A DNA stretch of 64,000 nt from Bugula neritina (lineage: Eukaryota; Bryozoa; Gymnolaemata; Cheilostomatida; Bugulidae): positions 2,392,501 to 2,456,500 of the forward strand of contig OZ037765.1 in the NCBI GenBank assembly GCA_964035545.1, in the 5' to 3' direction. This document shows positions 22,863-34,800 of the stretch, piece by piece; position 1 is the stretch's first letter, and every line of letters starts with the position of its first letter. A program made the translations under genes and the position numbers. The notes under the pieces were generated by a model. The model was not told where the DNA came from. It searched no databases and saw nothing but the letters and a program-made list of their open reading frames with translations.

Positions 22863-25800
22863 TTAAACGGTTGTGCCAATATTTTCATGATCGAGCTTTG
22901 TCGTTACAACCTGCTCGTAACTGGGAGGTAATTTACTGTTGTCAGCAGAGTTTTCTTCTCTTGCTTCTACTATTACAGAATCAGCAGTAGTCTGTCTTCT
23001 TTGAGTATTTGAATGTTTCACATAGACTGCAGTGCCTATACTCAGACTAACCACGAGTACCGCAACTACTACTAAGATTATTATCACCGTGGAGTTGAGC
23101 ACGTATTTAGTCTCTATGATTCTTTCATTCACAACTTCCGGCTGACTCGGGTTCTGACTAGTAACGTCAGTTGGCAGCTTGCCAGAGTTAGCATGCTGCT
23201 GAAGATTTATAACTAGAAGGTTATTGCCGAGTTTAGAGTCGGGTAAAGCTCTCCTGCGTCTTCCTTGAAGCACGGCATCGGCAGCGTCTATTCTATACAG
23301 GATATGCAGATGCCATCTCTGACCAGCCGTCATCTGAAATGCAAGAAACACAGGCTATCTCAAGATATTAAAAATAATTTATCAAATCGCTTAGCAATAG
23401 CCTCTGAACTATCAGATCAACTCTAAAATGGGAAGGCTATTTGATCTGACGGTTCAGAAGCTAAAGACACACAGCTTAAAGATCTTGTGACGTGATCTTT
23501 AAATCCTAATACAAAAAATTCAAATCAACAGAGAAGTATTTCGTCTTCTCCTAGCATTATTTCTGAAAAGAAGCGGACAAAAGAGAGACTTACGGCGAAG
23601 AGCGGGTCGACACTCATGGCGAACCCGTCAGTGCCGGGCATGTCGTTTATTTCAGCTAATCCCGGCATGGAGTCTGCAAAGTTTGCTTTGAATGGTAAGC
23701 CATAGAAGTATTTAGTAGTAACGTCCTCTTGACCTCTATCCTGTGAGAGTAGCGTAATAGACATCATTGTATTTGAGTCATATTATGAAGAGTATAGACA
23801 TCTTTGTATTTGTGTTATGATACAAAATAAACAAGTAATTTTTGAAGTAAAAGATTTAGATAAATATTGTTTTTTATACAACATAATATTTACTATTTTG
23901 TGATATAGTATTTAAATTATATTATTATTCTTAATTAGCAGCACTGCGAACTTATGTTGTTAATATTTACTGTTTGGTACTGTAAAAATGTTACAAAAGT
24001 GATTCTTATTTTTGTGCAATTATAACAATACTATTGCAGTTAGAAATTGTGAATTCTATTAAAAGCAGTTTTATAAGATAGGCAAACTAATATGATGCTT
24101 TTAATATGCTAGCAGCAGATATGATAGAAAAAATTTAGAAACTAACAGAGTTTTAATAAAAATCAACATAAAATGTTTAAAGTTATAAGAATGACTTGTC
24201 GATGCAAATACAAAAATATGATTTGGTGAGAAACATTGTTGCATTTGTAGCAAAGACAGTTCTTATAAATTCACTAAAACTTAATTCACTCACCAATAAC
24301 AGGAAGCGATGCTTCAATTTGTTGCTTGACTCTAAACATCCGTACTGAGCTCCTTCATTATAAATCACTCCTGTAGGGTCGTATGTCGGGGTGTAGCCAT
24401 CACGCCCCGCACATATAAACACTTTGTCTAGTTGAATACGGAAAGCTGAATCCAAGTCTTGTGAGGGATCCCAAAACACTCTACCAAATAGTCTTTCTCC
24501 TTTTTCGAAAACTCCTAAAATAATTCAAAATGCTGATCACTGCTAGATTCAAGGAAAGTGGTTGAACAAGTTCCAATAATACTTTCAAAATAAAAAGATC
24601 AGGACATAAATTGAATGATATTGGAAATTGAAACAAGCATGAACTTGCAAGTTTATGTACTAATATGCCTACATATTGTAAAATTTTAATTGATATTTAA
24701 CTATTTTATTTTCTTTATCTCAATTCTTTCATTATTTTAATATTATTAGCGTTACCATGGAAATCGCCACCATCTTCCTCAGAGACTGCTCCCATTGGAT
24801 CCATTAAGAAGAACCGCTTACTGTTGGTAACTTGAAACTGTGTATTCAGAGTGTAAACTGCAGGAACGGGTCTATTCGACTGCTGAAAGGCGATCTGCAG
24901 TGGGAAACTGAGCACTTTTTTTATAGAACACTTGTGCTGCCCTGAGTCAGCATAAGACTGGGAGGCAGCGGCGACGCAAGCAAGCAGGCGCAACGTGTAA
25001 GTGCCGGAGTAGTCCTGCAGACTGTACCTGCTGACTACCCGCCATATTTGCACCGGGCCATCGTATGTAGGCTGAGACCAGACGAGTCTCAAGTTGAACC
25101 TGCTGTCTACAGTGTCTGGGGCTACTATTTCACCAACTTGGCCGGGTAAAGCAGTGTAGTGGTTGAGAACCAGAAGTCCTGTAAGATGAAGCACAGCATG
25201 ACGCTCTTGTTAATACAATGGGATTACTTCTGATTATAAATAGTCAGAAAAAAGAGTATACAAGATTCAAGAACTATATTTTGTACGAAATTCTATTATA
25301 CTATGTTGTAACAATAGTATGACTATTCTATATTGTTAATATTGCATTTATTATTGTGTTATATTACTATACTACAGTATAATGATATAATACAGTAGTA
25401 TAATGCAATATTAACAATATAGAATAGTCATACTATTGTTACAATATAGTATAATAATATTTCTTACAAAGTATAGTTCTTAAATCTTTAATGTAGACAT
25501 TATCAAATTGTGATATTATATTATTGCATAATGTTATGAAAATAATATAACAGTATAACCAGAGTCCAATAACAATATAAAAAGTGAACAGACCTCTAAA
25601 TTTAGCATGAGTTCTTAGTTGCATTGCCAGTTTGCCGTCTTCTCCGATCCCAACTCGAATGATGTCTACAGAAGCATCTGGTTCCTGCAAGATGTCTACT
25701 CCAGTATGGAACTTCACCGAGTCATAGTAGAACGAGAACTCCAGGGTGGTCTGGTGATCCAGAGACACCCAGCCAGCCGGTGCCTTAGCGTATATGTAAG

Positions 25801-28800
25801 ACACGTGCAGTGGTTGATGTACCGTGACAAAGCTGTTGGAAGCAGACTCGACGTCAAAGTTTCTCGTGACTCGCCCTCCACAGTAATCCACGAGATGCGA
25901 CAACTCGTACCAAGCCTCGAATGTCCACCTGCAGGTCACTCTGTTTAAGTGTCTGTATAGTTGAACAGCTTTGTCAACTCTCCCGGGAGGATCAGCTACT
26001 CCACTGCTGTAGAAGTCATTGCTGAGAAACCCATTGATCTCCGAGGATGTTGAGATGTCAGACGTATTGGGGAGGTTTGAGCAGAAGTGCTGCTTAGTAA
26101 AAGAGGTCTGTGTGAGAAGATAGTCTACGTTATAGATGGGCATTGTAGAGATCAAAGGCAACATGCCGTCTTGGTGCGGGATTTCCACCTTGATGTGGAT
26201 CTTATTAGAGGTTGAGGAGCTAGCCTCAGGTTCTACATAGTCTAGAGTCGCTGTGAAGGACTGGGCTCCTAAGGCCCCGTGTGAATTGGGAATTACAGGG
26301 TTGGAACAGACACCTCTGGAGTGGACAGCTACACTGGCACTACGTATTGGCACCCCTAAAGTAAACAAAAAAATATAGCAACTTAATAATAATTAGTATA
26401 TAAATAAATAATAAATAATTAATTTAATTAAATAGTTGAACAAATTATAAAGACTAGCAAGTGAAAGCTTTAATGAAAAGTAAGCGAATAATAAAATAAA
26501 AAATGGTTGAATATATATATATTATGTAACTGAGCATATTACCTGCATAGTTTAAATACATAAATAGTAGTCATATTGGAAACATATTATATAAAATTTA
26601 AACTCTTTCTGCAGTACTTGATATAAACTTGGTATAATCAGAATGCAATTAGGTGACCATTTGTAATACACAATACATGCAAGCACTTCTGCATGTATCT
26701 TATAATTAAGATAGTTTCATACTTCTTACACACACATTACTGTAAGACGTATAAAGTGAAATAATAAATACTGATCTAAACTGCACCCACACACACCTGT
26801 ATGACCGTCAGGCCGAACTGGAGTCGCGATACATCGCACGTTGAACCCGGCCCTGAAATGAAACGTCTCAAGCAGCTGTGTATCTACTTTGGAGAAGGTC
26901 GTAGCCTGAGAAACCTTGAGATATGCGGAGACTTTACCATTAGACCTCACTGGGTAAGACAACTCCCACCCGTACTGAATTGCAGATGAGTTTATATTAG
27001 AACTTTGGCAAATTTCTTCTGTTTCAGCGTATTGTGGGTAAAGAGGATCACAGGGCTAGAAATAAACACAATGATGTCAGCTATTAAACATCCACCATTT
27101 TTTTGCTGTTGTTCGGTGCATCAAAGATGCTGCAAAGCCATTGCTTTGAAGCCAATCATGTATGAATTTTGTTTATTAAACTACGTTGTGATCAGCTTAG
27201 CAGCCATGACTTCTCAGTGACTTTAGTGAATAGAAACACAGCGACTGAAACGCCAGAAGTGGAGCTTAGTTTACGTCAGCATCAATAAGATTGAACCCCA
27301 ATTTATGGGAGTAAAATTCCACAGGGGTGTATTATATAAGCTTGAGTAATATTTCAATACATCAACATACATTTTCACTTGACAATAAAATATCACTTTA
27401 AGTAAATTGGAATCAGGAAGACCCAAACTTTTCAGTCACACAGAAAGTACAAAGCAACAGAAGTTTTGTGAATAGAACCACAGCATAGAGATCTCTTAGT
27501 GTTGCTTCTTAAGGAGTAAAAAGCAGAATGAAGAGCACTAGATGGAAGGTTCCAGAACTTACAGAGAGACAGATGAGTGGATATCCAGGAGAGACTTCCT
27601 CTACGACGTCACATGACCCGGAATCGTAGTCAGCCAATGAGACGACCTGAAATACACAGTAGACCATATACAATATATACAATGACAATAGTAGACCATA
27701 TAGTATGCAGTGAATGATGGACAGTATCATACAGCACATAACACAAATCCGTTAGATGACCAATTTTAAAGTATTCTAAGATATAATTAGCACAAATAAT
27801 GACAACTGTGTTAGAAGAGCAATAAAACCTGGTGCACCAAATGATTTATTGGTTAAAACATTTGAGAAAAAAAATTATTAGCTTTCTTACAGTGAATTAG
27901 TGTCGTATGACTGTGCATGCATGTGATGATATTGGTAAAGTACAATATACATCACTCTCCATGTTGCATCGTATAATAATATCAAACTAGTCCATTAAAA
28001 CGTGTACTGCAGGTAAATAATATCCTTCTCACACTTACAATGGGTACCGTAGGTAGAACCAGACTGCCCGCCACGTCTGTATCCAGTATATTAATCACAG
28101 CCGAACTGTTTTCACCAGCTGAAACTCCTGCCAGCTCCTCTAAAACTACTACAAAACTCTCATGCCACTCAACTTCCGGGTTGTACAAGATCTCTATATC
28201 CACGAACTTTGACCTTTCACCTAAACAGAAAGGTTAAAGGTATGAATAATGAAGTTGAAGCATAGATATGACTAGAGAATATAAACTAGTCTAAATTTGC
28301 CATGACACAAATTGAGTTAAAAAATATTGACTTGCTACTCAGTCAGCAGTTGTGCCTACGCTAAGCAATTAACAGTTACCTGCGAATAAACCTACAATGC
28401 TTGAGTAATGTAGGTGTGGAGCTAGACTCAGACTATAGATACTATGGCATACAATAAATACACTGTGAGTAACTGTAAGCACTACACAGTTCCACAGAAT
28501 TCATATGACATGCTGCCTCTCACCTGGCATGAAAGGCAGCACCAGACTCGTAGCCACATAGTCAACTCCCGACATTGCTGACCTATCTCTAGTGCTGACC
28601 CTGGCTGTTGCCGGCTGACTGGCATCCCCTTGACGTCTCACCTTCACCTTAACAGAGGTGTAGTCTGTAAAGGATATTGGCTCTCTGATGCTGTATGATG
28701 AGGACTCAATAGATATCAATGGCTCTACAATAGATACAATAAAGATATTGGAGTTGTGTCCTCTCCATGCATTTATAATAAAAAGATAATGTTTTACAAC

Positions 28801-31800
28801 ACAATACAATACCAAGCAACAAAAATGAACAATATTATGAAAAAAAACTGTGTTTAAATAAAATTTATGACCATCAAAAGCAATATATAATTTAATTATA
28901 ATAATAAAGTATTGCAATAAAGCAAGTTTAAACCTAACAAAATATGGCAAAGAAAAAATTACAAAATTCACTAATAAATTTTGAGCATGATAAAATATTA
29001 GGAACAAACCATCTTCGGCATCTTCTATGTTGAGAAGTGTTACATCAAGATCTCCTGTCATAGCCCCACATCCTTCAGGTTCAGCGAGTCTTAGGAGGAG
29101 AAACTCTGACGTCTCGTATATTTCATCATCAATAATTTCCAGATCACACGCTGCAGAGGTTTCACCAGCCAGCAGTTCAACACGAGACTCGTTGGTTAAC
29201 GGCTGAAAGTGCATAGAATATCAGTTTCATAAGCATTCACTCTGTGCATAATTCTATGTTTTACAACTTGTAACATAAAATGAATATGCATGTATTTAAC
29301 AAATTACAAACAACTGAAAAATATTTGCAATGTGTTATATTTTGCCCAAAAGTAAATTGCATGTTTTCAAAGTATTGTAGCAATTCTGTGTGAAAATATA
29401 GCACATTTATGGTGTAAATAAGTACCAGTCTTCATTGCTCATGTCTATGCAGCATGTTACAGGTATTATTATACTTAATGCTTTCTAGCTTATCTTATGT
29501 TGCTAAATGTTGCAAATATTTACCCAGTTGGTTAGCACAAAGCTTCATGTTTCAATTTGATGATGAGAAACATAAATATAAGGACAGTGAAGTGTGTCCG
29601 GTAATTTGATTCAATTTTTGAATTGCAATAAACTTTTGTCTATTATTTATACATACACTACATAATACTCACACTTTGCAGAGTTGTCTTCTTTTACAAA
29701 CCACAAGCAGATTAATTTAGTTTGGTTACACAAAAACAAATTATAATAGCAATTTTACTTTCAAGTAACATTAACAGCAGATCATACTTTATTATTTAAT
29801 ACTGGAAAATCAAACAAAAATCAGAAATCTACACTTAAAAATTTATATTTGCCTTTTATATTCATATCAACCCTTTTGCAATACAATGCAATGCGTCTGT
29901 ATGACACACTACATATAAACCCTTTCCTTCTATGATACACTATATATACGAACCCTTTCCTGGTAGTCTGCCATAACAGACGCTGTTTGCTGCCGAGTAT
30001 AGCAGATGACAGACACGGTACAGCTGACGTCACCAGTTCTAACTATAGGCATTGAGATCTTACCATCCTTCTCATCTACAGTGTACTTGGCCGTCTCAAA
30101 ACTCAGTAGAGGTACTGGAAACATAAACAAAGACACAATATATACCGGAGTGGTGAGATAATAGAAAGTAATAAACTGTTTATATAATGTGAAGGAAATA
30201 ACATGTTAGGAGAGTTGGTGCTGTGAGACGTTAACTTGTGGTGATGGTATCTTATTTCATAACCTCAGAGAAAAACTAATTCTAATAAATTCTACAATAA
30301 AATGCATTGCTGAAATATATAATACAGTAATGACATTATGACTTTTAAAATAATATCCAACACTCATTATTTTATTTTTGATATTTAAAAATAATTACTA
30401 AGATTTCCCTCTCCTGAGGTTTAAGATCTAGTGCTCCTGTTGCATCTATTATTATGATGGAAAAAACTAGATTACCAAATATATATTTTAAAAGCCTGTT
30501 TTGAACAGACAACTCCTAGTATTCTCATAAAAATCATCAACATGTATATTGTAATCATATTGTAGAACTTGACTGACCTTGAAAATGTTTAAGAAACTAA
30601 ATAGAAATATATTTTTTTAATTTTTCAACGTATAACTATCTGATACTAAATATACTAAAAATATTTTTCAAACTTTTCGATGTATGAACATTTGATACTG
30701 AACATATGGTGAACCGATCACTTCAATATACACTATAGAGCCCACATTCTAGAATCTTCAGTCTACAGAATGTGAACTTACCGTCTAAATCTGAGTCATC
30801 GATATTTATAACAGTAGCAGACGGTTCAGTCACAATAGACCGAGAATCTGCAGATATGATAGTAACTACGAACTTCTCTACACCCTCCCTTCTTGGCTCG
30901 GCAACATCGTCTATTATTATGATTTCGCATAACTAAAAGATTGAGAGAACATTCTACTAAAATTGTGTAAATATAAAAAGCTGAGATAAAATTTTGTGTA
31001 AAATATAAATTTAACATATCAATTGCAATTCACTCTATATAAAATGTTGAACAGATTTTTTTATCGGATACACAAAAATTGAAGAGTGATATAGAATGTT
31101 AAAGGTTTTACCTATTATAAATAAATAAACTAATGAAAACACCTAAATTTATTTAACAAGACTAATAGTTTCAATTTCCATAAAACAAAGCATATTTCCT
31201 AACCCACCTAATATTGTGAAAGTTGAATTTGAAATGAATGGATTTTCTTGTTAAACACAACTAAAAGGTTCTACTAAAATAAAAGTGCATAAAGCAACCT
31301 GTACAAACATACGCTGTCTACTTACAGCTTTACGCTGTCCAGCATCAAATAAGATTTTCCGAGATATTGGAACATAATCCTCACTAGGGGTCGCTGCCTG
31401 CGAGCTCTGCGACAGCATCTTAGTCGTACACCAGACGCTGGAGGGGCGACTCAAATCCAGCCCTGTTCTGACAATCTCTACAAACGCTGACTCTTCGTCT
31501 TCAAAGACAGCCAGCTCTGTGGCTGCCATGTGAATTGTTGATACTGAAATAAATGGAACTGCTGTCAAAGAACTTAATCTTTATAAAATTAATAGATGCT
31601 TGATTCTGCAAATATATATACGGTATGCTGGACTTTTGCGTCATTAGAAAGTGTGAAACTAGCTGATTCTAACTGATATATGTCCACTTATTATGCAATG
31701 TAGGGAGAGCCAGGAAGTACTATCAATGTATTACATAGTGCAGCCATAGAGAACTGTTACTTCCTTATTAAACAAAACTTATTGTCTGATACACATATTT

Positions 31801-34800
31801 CTGTGCCAGAAAAACCAGTGCAGACAAGGGATAATGATGGCCAATTCAACATTTACAAGCACTAAAACAGGTGACACAGAGAGAGACCAACTACACCATA
31901 ATCTACAATCGTGTCAGCATGTAGTAGCAATCTTACCATCATTAGGGCCGTCTATAATCACTGTAGCCTTAGTTTGTTGCTTTAGTTCAGCTGGGGGAGA
32001 CGGGGAGCTGAGCACCACCTCAAACTGCTCTTTCACCTCATACAGTGTGTCATCTAGTATCTAAACAAGTATTAAACTTTCTTACTCTTACTCTACTGTT
32101 TTGTGGCTAACAACTACAGCATAGAAAATTTTGCATACAAAAATTTGTCACCAATTCATCAATCAAACTGCGTTTTTTTAGTCATTTAATGATGTTAATT
32201 ATTTGAGAAACACAGCTGACAGAGTGGTGACAAATCATAAAAAAATTTATTAGAAAACTATACAAACTACTACCAACTTACTTGAATGTTACAATTGGCA
32301 AACTGCGTCTTCTTTAGTCATTCAAACATGTTAATTAGTTGAGCAGCACAACTAAAAGAGTAGGAATAAAAAGAACATTATTATGTTAGAAAACTTACTC
32401 GAATGTTACAACTGGCAATTGCCTCCCCTGCTTCAAACTTCACAGCGTAGTCATTCCTGCTGATGTAGTCTGTACCAGAGAGAAGATGATTTCCTTCACT
32501 ACCAATAGCCGTCTGCGAGGTAGTCGTACACAGCACTGTGATAGGCTGAGACAGATCTCCTGACCTAATTATAGGCACGTTGGCAGAGCCCACCGACTCA
32601 TTGACAATGAGCTCTCTTTCACGAAACTCAATCAATGGCACTATAATGGAGAGAGAGAGAGAGAGTAGAACTCAATGTATTTATTAGGTTGTTTTAAAAT
32701 GGAATCAAGTAGTTTTCTGAAGCTGCAAGGATGACTATCAATTTAAACTTGAGTCATTACGGCATCAAATACATAAATGATAAATATACTAAATTCAGAA
32801 AATAAATGTGCTAAAAATATTTATATATATGAATAATTTAAAGTAAAGTAAACACAAATACCAAATTAACCCTATTTTCTTTTGGTATTTAAATAAACAA
32901 CTTACAATCTTCTAAGTCAGTGAGTCTGATTGGCACGGATGAGTCATCAGCCATCAGAGTCTTCACAGGAGAAGATAACTTTAAAACAAAATCTTCAACT
33001 CCTTCATACACGGTATTATTCACTATAGATAATCTACATGCTGAAGTTGTGTGCCCTTTCTCAAACTGTATTTGAGGTGTGAGTACAGTGATGTCACTAG
33101 AGTAATGTTCATCTCCCATTGATCTCTCCAACTCACACTTCAATGTTGAATACTGAAAACATACAAGTATGTCTATAAGAATAAACAGATGTTGAGGTGA
33201 TACTGATACAGTGTGATTACAACATACTAGCCAAAAGCTAATTGATGTCATGATAATGTAGTGATTGTATGTACAGTGGTGTTGGAGCAATAAATTAGCA
33301 ATAATCCAGTTATATGTAAAGGTAGTGTAGAGATAATGAAATGGTGATGCAGTGGTAAGGTCGTATTAATAGTGTGATAATGTAGTATTGACATAGTAAT
33401 AATGAAAGGATAATGTAGTGATAAATTCGTAATTTAATGCAGTAACAAATTAGTAATAATGAAGTGACAAATTAGTAATAATGCAGTAATAAATTAGTAA
33501 TAATGTAGTAATAAATTAGTAATAATGTAGTGACAAATTAGTAATAATGTAGTAATAAATTAGTTATAATGTAGTGACAAATTAGTAATAATACAGTATT
33601 GATGTAATGATGATGTAGTGATGGTGTAGCAGATTATAGGCAGTGTTGGAAGTTCATTGCAAGTAAGAAAAACAACTATGACGAAGCCTGTGCATTTTAG
33701 AAAAAAAAATAGTACTAACCTCTTGCAGTGACCCAGTTCGACGTACGGGCACCTCGATAGTCCCAGCCATCTCTTCAGCTGTTATATTGTTGGTACTGAG
33801 ACTAACATAGCTCCAGGCTATATTGAACATTACATTATTAACAGTATTGGGCTTCGAGTCAAAGACGCTGAACTCGAAGTCATCGCGAGTATCAGTGACA
33901 TCATCAGACATCGTGTATACAATGAGTCCGTTGGTAACATCATCTGAAATTAGGAATAAGAAGTCAGTAAATAAGTGGATGATCTTGAAGGTCACAATCT
34001 TGTAGTAAAATGGCTAATTGCAACACAAAACCTTGATTCCTTAGTGATGCAATCGCAATGAAGCAAAGTAATGTAAAAATAATCTATAAACAGAAATACA
34101 ACTGGAAACTTGAAAATCACACTTAAAATTATTTTTCTATGCCAGGGTGGTAAGAGATGAATAAGACCATTGCAAACCAATCACAAATTGTGATTTAAAA
34201 AAAATGAACTCCACGTAACTTGGCATGACATAAGGATTTTACTTTTTCATCATAACTTTGTCAGCTAAGTAGTAAACTAGACATCAAATTTATTGAAAAC
34301 GTACACAATCGAGTCACAAATAATTCACAGATACCAACAAAGTTGAAACATCAAACATTTTGATGAAACTCAAACTGAATAAAATAAACTTTGATCTTCA
34401 TTACTTCTTTGAACTACAGCATTTTTGCACGGAAATGAAAACATTCAAAAAATGAGTAAAAAGTTGTCACATTGACTCGTGAACACATCCCCATTATAGC
34501 ATTGACTTGCGACATACCCTGAGTGAACTGTGATACAGTTGTCCCATCTGGTAATCTCGATAGGATTCCATATTTGGGGATACGAGTTACTTTAATTACT
34601 ATTTGCTCTTCTTTAGTATCAGCATCTTCTATTTTTAGTTGTCGGCCGGTAATTTTAGCCACGTGCTAAAATATACAAACAGCACTAGCACCAACAAACA
34701 ACTATATCAACGCTATAATTTTTAAATTATAAATTGAGGTTTTAAAAGTTTTTTTAATTCAAAGTGAATTCGAATTTTAAGCAAAATCGATTAAACATAT

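Larger units (their letters stand above)
22863..27646 (-). other. FRAS1: FRAS1-like block D: C-terminal ectodomain, membrane helix and cytoplasmic tail, exons 45-51
   Basis: Exons: 27563-27646, 26797-27055, 25594-26355, 24756-25178, 24294-24514, 23594-23740 and 22863-23333. The large exon at 25594-26355 encodes a cysteine-containing ectodomain block (RVTCRWTFEAWYELSHLV, then VDYCGGRVTRNFDVES). The last exon carries a tetrabasic RRRR at residues 2960-2963, a hydrophobic helix STVIIILVVVAVLVVSLSIG at 3016-3035, and a tail with LPPSYEQVV (a PPxY motif) ending in GTTV, a class I PDZ ligand. Vertebrate FRAS1 binds the PDZ protein GRIP1 through its C terminus, so the tail end is probably functional. 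Stop TAA is at 22863-22865. Confidence 0.9.
28039..33943 (-). other. FRAS1: FRAS1-like block C: five Calx-beta domains, exons 35-44
   Basis: Exons: 33720-33943, 32906-33152, 32399-32640, 31937-32060, 31326-31543, 30782-30932, 29954-30114, 29010-29202, 28524-28724 and 28039-28220. Each Calx-beta domain is encoded by two exons. They show the pattern V.....G.....V.R.G, then DY......F..GE, then E..E.F...L, for example VPIIRSGDLSQPITVLC, TPSEDYVPISRKILFDAGQ and EVKEQFEVVLSSPSP. The number, five, equals that in vertebrate FRAS1. The first domain diverges most: it has SDITV where the others have a DY core. Confidence 0.88.

Noticed and set aside
25619-25948. Plus-strand open frame of 109 codons
   Set aside because: It is antisense to the large FRAS1-like exon 25594-26355, whose minus-strand frame joins in phase at both ends.
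32164-32298. An extra FRAS1-like coding exon from the duplicated segment
   Set aside because: Only the exon's last 19 or so bases and donor are duplicated; there is no upstream coding or acceptor.
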